Source: Prunella strophiata (taxonomy: Eukaryota > Chordata > Aves > Passeriformes > Prunellidae). From it: a DNA stretch of 64,000 nt. Of this stretch, positions 36,601 through 48,600 are shown one piece after another. The translations under genes were made by a program, and so were the position numbers. The notes beneath the pieces are model-generated. The model was not told the DNA's origin, made no database searches, and saw nothing but the letters and a program-made list of their open reading frames with translations. How positions within the stretch are numbered: position 1 is the first letter of the stretch; every line of letters starts with the position of its first letter. Where the stretch lies: assembly GCA_036583965.1 (NCBI GenBank), contig JAZBQD010000013.1, positions 10,724,763 to 10,788,762 of the forward strand, written 5' to 3'.

Positions 36601-39600
36601 TTACAGTTGCTCTATTTGCCCTTAAAGCACATTTCTCATTCACCTGCTTGACTTGATTTTTGTTTTCCCTTCTCCCCGACTTTATTTCTTTAGTCCTTAA
36701 GCTCTGTGTTAGCCTCATCCAGAAAAGAAATCGAACAAATGTCAGACAAGATGAGGGCTTTGATATCAGAAAAAGAGACTTTGGCACAGGAGGGGAATGC
36801 TTTAAAATTAGAGAGAGGTCCCTTGTTATCAAAACTTAAAGAACTTGGAATCAAAGATTTCGTTAATGCAACAAGACCAAGAAGAACTGAAGGCAGAAAA
36901 TGAAAGAATCCTAAAGCAGAAGGAAGAAGCTGAGGCCAAAAGCCAGCAGGAGAGCACAGAAAAGGGAGCACTGATTTCTGAGAAAAGCAAATTACTCTCT
37001 GAACTCGAGGCAGTGCAGGCAAAGCTGCTGAAGGCAGCTCAGGAAAATGAGGCTCTCCAGTCCTTGGAGTTAACCTTGTTCCAAAAGCTGGAGGAACTTC
37101 AGGCCAGCAAAGATGCCATGGATCTGGCATGTCAGAAACATGTCAAAGAATGGGAAGAGCTGGAGAGTTATCAGAAGAGACTTTTGGAAGAGAAAGATGC
37201 AGTTCTAAAAGACAAAGATGATGTTATCCAGAAGCTGGGAAGTTCTTGTGAGGCCCTGGCCAGAGACCAAAAGGAGCTCCAGCAACAAGTGTCAGCTCTG
37301 GCTGCAGAGAGATATTCAGCCCTAGGGGAGCTCTTGGCTCTTCAAGGCAGACACAAAGCCCTGGAAGAGGAGCTGGGCAGGGTCTCACTGGGCCTGCAGG
37401 AAGAGAAGGAGATGCTCCTCAAAGGCACAGAAAAGCTGCAAGTGAGTTTAGACAAGGCAGTCAGTGAAAACCAAGTGTTAAAAGTGAGAGGAGAGGAGAT
37501 GCAAACGCAGCTCACCAAAGCGATGAAAGACACCGCGGAGCTGCAGAGTTCCCTGGAGAGCCTCACTTGTCTTCTTGAGGAAATGAAAGCCTCAAGAGAG
37601 ACACTCAGTTTGGAATGTAATCAGTTACATCGAGAGAAAGAGGCTCTTTCCTCATCAGAACAGAGGCTTTTGGCTGAAAGGGAGCAACTTCTCAATGAAA
37701 ATAAGGCAACTGCTGAGAAGCTTGTGAAGGCCTCAGCAGATGCTGAGCTTTGTGAGAGAATCTGCAGTGAGCAAATTAACAAGCTGACCTTGGAGAAGAA
37801 ATCTGTCCTTCAGAAGTTGTTGCAGTTTGAAAAGCACAATGAAGCTCTTCTCCAAGAGAAGAAGGAACTGGAGACAAAATACTTGGAGCTTCTTGATGAA
37901 AACAAGTCTTATGCAAAGGCACTTTCTGATCTGAAGAGAGAACGTGAGCTGGACCTCTCATCCAAGAATGCTCTGACTGAAGAGAATGCCACACTCCGAG
38001 ATTCCATTGAAGCCCTGAAGGGAGAACTCAGTAAGAAGACTGTAGAAAATCAAGAGTTAATGGCCTGTAAATGTGACCTTCCCAATCTCCTGAAGGAGGC
38101 CCAGGATGCCAAAAGAGCATTAGAAGGTGAGCTGGCTGCTGCATCCCACACCAAGCAGGTCCTGTCGTCTTCCTTGGACACTTGCTCCTTTGCCAGGGAA
38201 ATGCTGACCAGGGAGAGGGATGAGCTGCAGGAGGAGTGTCAGAAATTAAACAAAGAGGTTGCCCTTGTGAAAGAATCCTTAACCTTGGAAAAGGAAGCTC
38301 GAAAACTGGACGAGAAATCCTTTCTGTTGGGACGTACAGAGCTTCAAAGGAACATCTGCTGCTTAGAGAAGGAGCTAAAAGATGAGAGAGAGAGAAGTAG
38401 AATTCTGGCTGAGAAAACACTTTGCATTCACGAGAAAGAAAAATATGAAATGAAACTGGTGGAAATAATGAGAGGGGAAAAAATCCTCTCTGCAGAGGAA
38501 GAGGAGATCACTGCCAACATGGAGCAACAGAGAAAAGACTTGGCTTCCGTGCCCGAACCAGCAGCAGTGCACCAGAGCATGCACAGCAGCATCATCAGGA
38601 AGATAGAGATGCTTGGACGTCAGATGGAGCTGATGGAAGAGGAGGAGCTTCAGTACCTTGAGTGGCTGCAGAGCCTGCTGAATGAGCAGAAAGATCTGCT
38701 CATCGATCAGAAGGGAATAGTGAAGGAGAAGGGGGAATTCTCCCAGGATTATGACAGACTGAGTGAGGAGGTTAAACTTTTAGAACAAGCTAATAGTGAC
38801 CTCTCAGGCAAATTGCTGGAGTCTCAGGGCCAAAATCAGATGCTGCAGGAGCAAATGAACAATCTGATTTTGAAAGTAAAAGAAATTGAGACTCTCCAGG
38901 CCCAAGCAGTAGTACAGAAACCAGAGGTATTGAAATTCATAGTTAAAAGTCAAGTCTGGGGCTGGTTCCACTAATCCTGAGCACTAACCTGTGGCGTCCT
39001 CTCTGCACTTCACTGCACACTCAGCACTTCATAACACACTGCAGTTGTGGGCTCTCTCAATATGGTACTTGGGGGTTGTTGCAAGTTGCAACTGTGAGTC
39101 TGAAAGACACTTTATTTTAAATTTTTTTAAATATTTTTTTAACTACAAAAGCCTCTGTGGCTGCTGAATGTTGCAAGAAGACAACATAAACTGTGAATAA
39201 AAGGAAAGTTGTGTTCCCTGAATCTGGTAGGAAACATTAAGCAGCTCTTTCTGGTGAAAGGCTCTGCAGTTTAAAATCTAAAGTAGTAATAGATAAGGTT
39301 TGAGATTGGATCTTTGTGCAATTTTATGTGCAATTACAGCAGAACTACCAATCTGAGTTACTCCAAAAATATAAAAGAATGTGCTGCTTCTGTAAATGTA
39401 ACTGGATAAAATCAGTGTGAGAGAAAGGGAAAGATGTTGACAATTCTAGGTGTTCTTTTTATTCACAGAAGTGTTTTGTATTCACCACCAACAAATTCTT
39501 TATGAAATACTTTGATTTTCAGTTTGTGTGGCTTGAAGCCCAGAAAATCACATTGAATGCAAATTGGAATCACGGAGATCCTATAGATGACACCTGCCTA

Positions 39601-42600
39601 AGTATTTTAATGTCATTGTGAAGTATTTCCTTTATGGGGCCATAATGAACAACACTGAAATAATAATGCAATAATTGGCTTTATCTCTAATTCCATTACT
39701 TTCCAAATTTTTGAGGTTTTGTAATTCCATATTTCTGAAAATATGACCCAGGCTGTTGGAAGTGAATATCTGTTGAATTACTACTGCCTAAAGAGATGAG
39801 AGGTCTGAGAGCAATCACAGTGGTGGTAATTAGAAATCCAGGAATTAAAATTCCTCAGTGGTGACACTGAGCATGGGGTTATGATCTGTTTCTGCATGAA
39901 ATTGAATCTTCAGTTCATTTTATACTTTATGCAGCTCCAAAATGCAAATAATTTCCTAGTTTAAGTCCTTACTTACCTGGGAAGCAGCTGACAAACCACA
40001 GAGCTGTGCATAAAGTATTGATCTTTTGCTGTCAGAGTTCCTGTTGGGAATAACTGTTTTTTTCCCCACCTCCCTTTATATCCAGGTGGCCAAACTGGCA
40101 GAAGATGTTTTCCAGGCAGTGGAGCAGGTGACCAAGGAGAAGGATGCCATTCACAAAGAGAAGATTGAAACTTTGGCCTCTTTGGAGAACTCGAGACAGA
40201 CAAACCAGAAGCTGCAGAATGAAGTAATCACATTAAATGGTTTTCTGTGAAAAGTTTTGCCTGGTTTGTGAGAGCAACTGTTGAATTATAGAGAATTGAA
40301 ATAGGAAGGAGAGGATTCTGTCATTTTCCCCACTGTGCAAAATTACCTGGATGAGCACAGAGTGATGGAAAATGCACGTGCTTTTCTGGGCATGCTTATT
40401 TTGTATTTTGCACGTGGTGTCAGTCCAAGGTGCAGCAGTTCCTGTTGGATCTGTGTCCTGTCCATGTCTTGCCACCACTCTGTGCTGCTCCAGGGCCCCA
40501 GGAAGGGGAGGATGCCCTCACCCTTTGATGTTCTGCAGTGCCAGGGCACAGGGAGGGAGCAGCTGGGCTGCCCTCCCTGCTGGGATGGGGGTGATTTCCA
40601 GTGGGATCTGCCAGGAATTAGAACTGGTGACGTTCACGTGGGAGGGGTTCCCTGCCTGGATTAAAAAATCCACAGGGTCCTGCAATGCCATGAGGATGGC
40701 TGCAGATTATCTGTTATGTAATAAATACACTCTGTGGTGCATGAAAATAAATCAGTTCCATGAGCTGCTGGTGTTTCCTTGGGGGACACGAGCTCAGGAA
40801 ATCCATGCCCAGCACTTTGTCCCATGCAACGAGATCTCTGCAAGGAATTCATTTCCTGTGGGTGCAGGCACAACATTCAGCCCTCCTGCCTCTCAGGAAA
40901 TAAGGTATGGAAAAGCAGAATTTATGAGTTATCTTAGAGGAATAAAGATCAAGGGGGAAGCTGGTTTTAGCAACAAGCTCTGCATTTAAAAATCAAATAA
41001 TGCTCTGAGTGCTGCAGCAGTTAATGGAGGTGAGGTGCTTTGGGCTGTACCTTGGGGTGTTGACACCACATTCCTGGAAACTGCTCTTCAGTGGGCTTGG
41101 AATTCTTTGTGCTGCTCTATTTGAATGCAGAAGGTCTCATAATATTTGTTGTGGGACAAACACATCAGTCCAGACAGGCTGGGTTAACTTAGGGGCTAAA
41201 GATGGAAAATGGAAGAGCTCAAGTCCCCATTTGGCTGAGGGTTGTTTCCTGAGAGCTGTGGTTTCATTGGTGTAATGAGGGTTTTTTTCCTCTTTAAGTT
41301 GGACATGCTTAAACAAAACAACCTGAAAAATGAAGAGGAACTTAATAAATCAAAAGAGCTTCTAAATCTGGAGAACAAGAAAGTGGAAGAACTTAAGAAA
41401 GAATTGTAAGTATTTCAGTGTTAAATCTGTTTATTTTTGTGAGTATATTTACCTTTACCTTTACCTTTTTTTTTTTTAAATTGTCTTTCAGCATCTTTCT
41501 GATATCCTGACTTACAAAGCAAATATTGGGTCAAAATTAAATGTTTGGCATGTGCAAAACTTGACATGAGAATGTTTCTACTAAATTCCTGAAGGGACTT
41601 AAAGCAAATCCTTGGAGAATAGTTTGAAATAATTTGTTTGCTGGAGGGTTCTGCCACGTGAGGGCACAAGATAATGTTAAAATCTTTATAAGAAGAGAAT
41701 TCTGATTTAATTACAAGTACACTTGGAGTTTTAAGTGGCTTTGTTCATAGAAACTTGACTCTGCTTTTATTTTTCATTGATGCCTTTATGAAGTTTATTT
41801 CTGTGACCCCACTGTGTATTTATTTCCTAAATGGTGTAAACCAAATCCTATATATGGGATATAAAACTCAAGTTAATTGTTCATTATTTGAGCTGCTTCA
41901 TTGAAAACCAACATTTGACATCCTGCAGGCTCACAATGTGTAACACTGGACACAAACAAATGAACTGAAAGCATTTGAAATAATGAAATAAATGAAATTT
42001 GCCCTGTGGAATCTCATTGCAGCAAAGCTGCTGCTGTGCCACAGGGAATAAAGATCCCAGTCACTGCTGCCCTGCAGGAGCTGCTCATCCCCAGCTCTCA
42101 GAGGTGTTGTGCATTAAATCACAAACCACTTCCCACCTGTGCTCCAAGAGGAATTTCTTGGCTCATGGAGTGAGAGCTGGAATCTCACTGACAGCTTAAG
42201 AGCAGCTTTGACTAATGATCATTATTGTAGTTCCATTTGTCATTTTGTGACAGCTCTGAGCCACTGACAGCTCCGAGGTGACACCAGGGCACAGGGGCCA
42301 CCAGCTCACAGAATTCAGTGTCTGGCTGTGGCTTTGGAAAAGCTGGGGGTTGCACAGACCCCTTTGAGAATGGCAGGATTTCTTTCCAGGAGCAATTCCT
42401 GCCTCAGTGCTGGTGGGAAATGCCAGAGTAAATGACTGCTGGTCACTCTAATGCTGGAACAGCAAGGGAGGCTCTGATATTGTGGAAAGGCAGCAGATAC
42501 TGTAAATTTGCCAGGCAGGAATTATTTATAGGAGATGCTGCCTTGAAAACCTCCAGCACCACAAGGTGTTCTCAAGGACCCTGATCACTCTGAGGGGGTA

Positions 42601-45600
42601 AATTCTGTTTTTTCTTGGTTGAATGTGGCCTCTGATCATCAGAGCTGAGACCTTGGGGAGAAAGGGAAGCTTGTCCAGTTTTTAATTGATCTTTGCTAGT
42701 TGTTTTGTGTGTTGCCCTGTTTTAATTACAGTAAGAATTGGCTTGGTGGCAGGGATTCCTGAGAGCACAGCTCAGGGGGAGCTGCTAGGGCTGGGTGAGG
42801 AGAGCAGGGGGAATGTGGTGCCTTTGGAGCAGGGGGATGTGACAGGGACAGGGTGTCCTTTGGAAAAGGCTGGGGTGGGGGAGAGCTGCAGGGCCTGTCC
42901 TGCTCCCAGGGCCATCCCTTGGAATTCCTTGCCAGGAGCATTTCAGGCTCACTGACCCCAGTGTTGGGGGTGGGAGTTTTTTTTAACACCCTAAATAATC
43001 TGTGCCTTAACGCCAGAAGAAAGAGGAGGAGGGGTTAGTGCTGCCCCTCAGCAATGAAACAGGGATAGAAATAGGTTTGTTCTGCTCAGCAGGAGGGGAG
43101 GCACTGTTTGCTCCAGTCCAGGGGATCAGGGTGGGAATTTGCCAAGGTGAGACCAGGTAGAAGGAATGGTTGAAAAATCAGAGTCCCATGAGATGCTGAA
43201 CTAAAATCAGATTTTTGTCTAAATGTGCCCAGTAAGAGACAACAGATCCTTGTGTTTTGAAGTGCCTGAATAAGTTTCTGACGTAAGGGTACTATTACTT
43301 CCCACAGTTATAAAAGTATTTTTAATATTCCAGTCAGGGTTTAAGTCTGTAGTATTGGCACACAGGAGTACTGCATCTCCTCTTTTAAAAAACTAAAGAG
43401 TAATAAAAATTACTATTCAGTGAAATTAAGGGTATCTTTTGTGCTTTTTGAAAGATGTCAAATCTTAAAGATTTTCTGTTAGTCACTCATGTTACAGCCA
43501 GCATGCTAAATATTTTTAAAAATTTGTTGCAATTAAATGTATTTTAAAGGAAACAATTCTCATTAGTAGCAACACAAGCTGATGAAAGCTGCAAAGCCTT
43601 TTTTTCTTCAGCTTTGGTTTTGTCTCTATTTTTTGAGTTTGCAGTTTTGTGTCTGTTAAAATAATGGAATAGATGAGGTTTTGCTTCCTGTGATCCTGCA
43701 CTTTTGGATGTCAGACCTAGTAGGGAGTAGTTAAATAAGTAGAGCTCAAAGCTATTTTTTGCTTAAAAAGGTGCCTTTTTCCCCAAGTTTTCTTTCTTTT
43801 TTATGCTTGTAAGCAATTCTGTTTTACCTCTGGCTGCACCTGGAGCAGCAGCAGGGGAAGGCTTCGTGCAGCCACGGGGTTCAGCCGGTGCCCGTGTCCC
43901 CGCGGTTGTCACCGGGCTCAGCCGGTGCCCGTGTCCCCGCCATTGTCACCGGGCTCAGCCCGTGTCCCCGCGGTTGTCACCGGGCTCAGCCGGTGCCCGT
44001 GTCCCCGCCATTGTCACCGGGTTCAGCCGGTGCCCGTGTCCCCGCGGTTGTCACCGGGCTCAGCCGGTGCCCGTGTCCCCGCCATTGTCACCGGGTTCAG
44101 CCCGTGCCCGTGTCCCCACGATTGTCACCGGGCTCAGCCGGTGCCCGTGTCCCCACGATTGTCACCGGGCTCAGCCGGTGCCCGTGTCCCCGCCATTGTC
44201 ACCGGGTTCAGCCCGTGCCCGTGTCCCCGCGGTTGTCACCGCTGTTCCCGATCCACGTGATCCCGATGTATTTTTCCGAGCTGTGGAGCCTCTGCCTCTC
44301 TCCCCCGGTTTTCCCTCGCCTCTCCCGTTCCTATGGTAACGATGCTCTCTCTCTGTGTGCTCGCAGCGAAGCGCTCAAGCTGGCAGCGGCTCACAAGTCC
44401 CAGCAGCTCGAGGCTCTGCAGGAGGAGAACGTGAAACTGGCCGAGGAGCTGGGCAGGAGCAGGGACGAGGTGTCGAGCCACCACCACAAGGTAGAGCGGC
44501 CGCCGCGGGCGGGAGGAGGCGCGGCCGGAGCCGCGGGGAGCTCCGGGGAGCCCGTGCTGGAAAGGAGCAGAGGTGCTGGGAACGTTCAGAAATAAATTTG
44601 GAAGCCACCTGCACGGGGAGGTTGGAAGTGCAGGCTGACAGAAGGTTACGTAACCCGGGAAGGATACTTGGGAAGGCTGGGGAATGAGCATAAATTAAAC
44701 GTGCTTTAGCCAAGTGTATTAACAGAGAGTTGCTATTTCTGTCGGGAGTGATTTTGTTACACAACTGTGGAAATGTCCATCCACCAGTACTAAGGAAATG
44801 TAGATTTTTAGTTCTTATTCCTGCTCTCCCCGCTAAAAACAAAGAGGATTTAGGATGCATTTCAGGATACTGTGTAAAACTACTTGGCTGGACTTGTGTC
44901 TGCTCAAACTTCACACTGTGCTGCAGCCAGACAGTGGGTCCCAGAGAGCAGAACCCCTGCAAAGTGTTTTTTCTGTTTTTCTGGGATTTTTTACTTTAAA
45001 TTTTTTACTATTATAGCTGAACACGTTGTTGGAATCCTAATATATGAGCAAGTTACTCAGCTTGTGTCACTGGTACTTGCCAAAAGATAAAATAGACTTA
45101 CAGCCCCTAAAGTGGAGGTTTTAGTCCTTGTGAAGCAGTTCCAGTGACAGGCACACTGTGAAGGAATCTTTGGAAGATTGTATCCAAAAGATCCAGAAGC
45201 AGGAATGTAGGAGACTGAGGTTTGTGTCCTGCCTTTCTGAGAGCACCTGTGCAGGGAGGGGATCCTGTTCCCCGTGACAGGGCACAGATTCTTCCACCCT
45301 GAAACAGGCTTAATATTTTTAAAGCCAAGAGGCTGATTTTTCCTCAAGGGTCCTGTTTGGAAGTCCTGAGGATGGGTGACTACAGCCCTGGCCAGTTTGT
45401 AGTTCCCTTTAGCTGCTGGCAGGAGTAATGCTCAGGCTCCTTGGTCCTCAGGAGCCTTTGGAGGTGAGGAGCAGAGTCCCAGACGTGTGGGCTCAGCACT
45501 GACTCATTCCCCATCTGAGGAGCAGAGGGGGGAGGGCACATCCCAAACAGCCAGTGGGAGCTGCTCCCCACTCCCACAGGGTTTCCTAAATTATTTCAGA

Positions 45601-48600
45601 GTCCTTGAGGCAACCTGTTATTTTCAGGGAGAGTTGTAACTTCAGAAGGATTTGGGAGCATTGGTCAAATCTTTCTGCATTTTGACACCCAGAACAGCCC
45701 CGAGGGAAGGGACCCTGAGCCCTGGGCTGGCTGTGTCACTGCACTGGCTCTGTGGCCTCCCTTGTGTGCAGCTGACCTCGGGAAGGATCCTGCTGTGTGC
45801 TGGCTCTGGATCTGTCAGCAGGGATCCCTCTCACTGCCAGGACAGGCAGCTGCAGTGTGGGAAGCACAGGGATGAATCCATCACCTCACAAGCTGGGATT
45901 GTGTCAGCCTGTCCTGGCTGTGAGGAGATGGCTCCAAGAGCAAGGATCTGGAGGATCTGCACAGCCTGTTTGCCTTCTTCAGCCCTTTGTGCTGTACTGT
46001 GTCCCCTTCTGTGAGGAAAATGGGATCTGAATCTCAGGAGTGTGGGAATGAATGCTGCCTGCTGCAGTTCCCAAAGGTCATATTTGGGCTGTGAGAGCCT
46101 GGTGAACAACTCAGCCTCCCAAAAGCCTGGGGGAGGCCTTTGGCATCCCAGGTGTCCCAACACCTCCCCTCTCCTGTCACACCATGCTCATGTGGCCACA
46201 GGCTTCGGGCTCCCTGGGTTCAGGAAGAATGTCACCACAAAGATTGCTCCAGTAGATTTTGGAGGAGTGTCTGGTGGCAGTGAAGGGTTTCCCAGAGCAG
46301 GATTCCCCAAGGGCTCCCAAAAATCTGGGCAGGGCAGCAGAACACAGCAGAGCTCAGGCTGCAGAGGGTCTGTGCAGGTACCTGGGAAATGCATCAGGAA
46401 GGGGCAAACACGGGACTGGGAATTTTGAGCTGTTGCTGTGGTAACCACAGAAATTCTAACAAGTGTGTTGTCAACTGGGTTAGACAATCTGTGGCTGCTT
46501 GTGACACACTTTGCAAAATTAATGAATTCTCTGTCATGAATGATTCATCTGGGCATCTAAAGGTTAAAGTGTCTCATGCCAAAGATGCTGAGGGAGCTTT
46601 TCTGTATTGATGCGTTAATAATTAGCTGATTGTAATTAGTTAAAGAGTCACATTCAGATAGATCCTGAGCTCAGGGAACTTTCCTAGCTTCAAATTATTT
46701 GTTGTGGCATTTTGGGAACCTCAGACCTGCTCAGGCATTTGAAGTTCATTGGAGAAGGTGTAGAGATACCCAGCAGCTCACCTGGCCCATCTTTTATTAA
46801 CAGTGTGCAAGGTCTGCTCCAAGGGTGCTGAGTGTGACTGTGGAGCAATGCCAGTGCTGGCAGAGGACAAGGAATCCAAAAAACCAGCTGGGAAGTGTGA
46901 TGGGCAGGAGATGTCCCCTCACTCAGGAGATGTGCAGGAGCAGAGGGGCCTGGAACCCAGGTGTCAGAGGGTCTGGAGAAGCTGCAGCTCCCTGGGAATC
47001 CCATTTCTCAGACTTGTCATACTTTCCCTTTCTGTCAGCAGTCTGTGCAGATGTCAGGAGTTCACACAGGCTGCCTCTGGGCAGGGAACAAGACAGGAAC
47101 TGGGAACCAGGGGGTGCTGCTGGTGGAACTGGGTTTTGACTGGGTTTGACCTGCAGGAAAAGCTTGGCCATACCCCCATAGTGCCTTGATGCTCTGCTCT
47201 CCCACAGTGGTCACTTGCCTTGAGAGACACATCTTGATTTGCTTTAAGAATTATTTATAGAAAACTCTCTACACCCTTCTAGTGTCTATTTTTTGTATCA
47301 ATAAAGTTGTCTGATTAAGCCCAGTGAAACAATCCTGGTTAATCCCAAACCTGGAGGTTTAACATCACTGCAGCACAGGGAAGGAGAAGGTAACTTGTCA
47401 GGAAATGTGGAGGAGATGGCTGCTCTCAGTGAGCTGCATTTAGCTGAGAGCTGGGGGCTGGCAGACACCCTGCCTGCTCAGGGAAACTTGTTTAACACCT
47501 TCTGTGCTGAACCTCAGGAGCTGCAAAGTGCTGAAAGAATTCCCTGTGTCAGGGACAGGAGCTGTTGTCAGGGCTCTGAGGTTGCCATTATAAATGGATG
47601 TGTTCTGACCTTGTGGATGAACCTTGGAAGCTTGTGAAATCTCACTGGAGCCTGTGCTCAGGGAGTTCTGGTACAGACAGTTCTCAGAGCAGTAATTGCT
47701 GGCTTTGGCCTTTGAATAAGAAGGAAGGAGGAGATGGTGAAAAATAATTAATTTGCCTGAAAAATACTTGTTGTTTTCTTAACCTTTCCAGAAGATCATT
47801 TGTCCCAGTGTTCCTGTGTGGGGCCTTTGCAGTTCTGTTGCTTTGCATTTCCTAGCCCAGTTTAGACCCAAGAACCAGCAACAATAATTTCAGCTGAAGG
47901 TTTTGCAGGTTTTAAGGGCTTAAGAGTGGCCTCACTGAGTTACAGGTTCAGGATGTGGTAACAAACACCAGACCAACAGCTGTGGGATCAATAATTCATC
48001 TCTGAATAACAGGGCAGTAACAAATCCAGGTCAGTGGTACAAAGACCCAGCACAGCAAACCCAGCAGTTCCCCAGTGCTGGGCTCAAAGTAATGGCCAGG
48101 CACACAGAGGGTTCTTGGGGGGTCTGGGAATATCCTTTAACTGGTCTCACCTCTGCTGTGTGCACAGGACATGGAAATGCTCATAAAGCACCTCCAGGCC
48201 CTCACTAGCTGATGTTTTGGTCACTGAACAGTTTGTGTTTGGGTGCATGTGCTGTGCCAGTAAAAATCTGCTGCTTTGAGGAGCTGGGGGCTCTGCAGCC
48301 TCTCCCAGGTTTATTTTATGATAATGATGCTCTGATGTATCACACTGAGGAAACAATCTGTAGTGTATTAACTGGAGTCTGTCTGTACTTGTGTTTTAGC
48401 TGGAAGAGGAGAGATCAGTACTCAATAACCAGTTATTAGAGATGAAAAAGAGGTAAGTTGTTCCTGCTGATGTGTGTTTAACCCCACAGTCCTACAGAAA
48501 TGGAACACAAAAACACTGCTAAGAGCTGTTCTTTTCTGTTGTGTCATGGTTAAAAGTGCTGAGTTGTTGCACTTGTTGGATTAGAGATGGAAACATCCAC

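Noticed and set aside
43803..44595. Three overlapping Pro/Arg/Cys-rich open frames through the minisatellite
   Set aside because: They exist only because the 37-bp unit lacks stops in several frames; residues repeat with the DNA unit and show no family match. Only the 44367-44490 part is coding, as CLIP1 exon 20.
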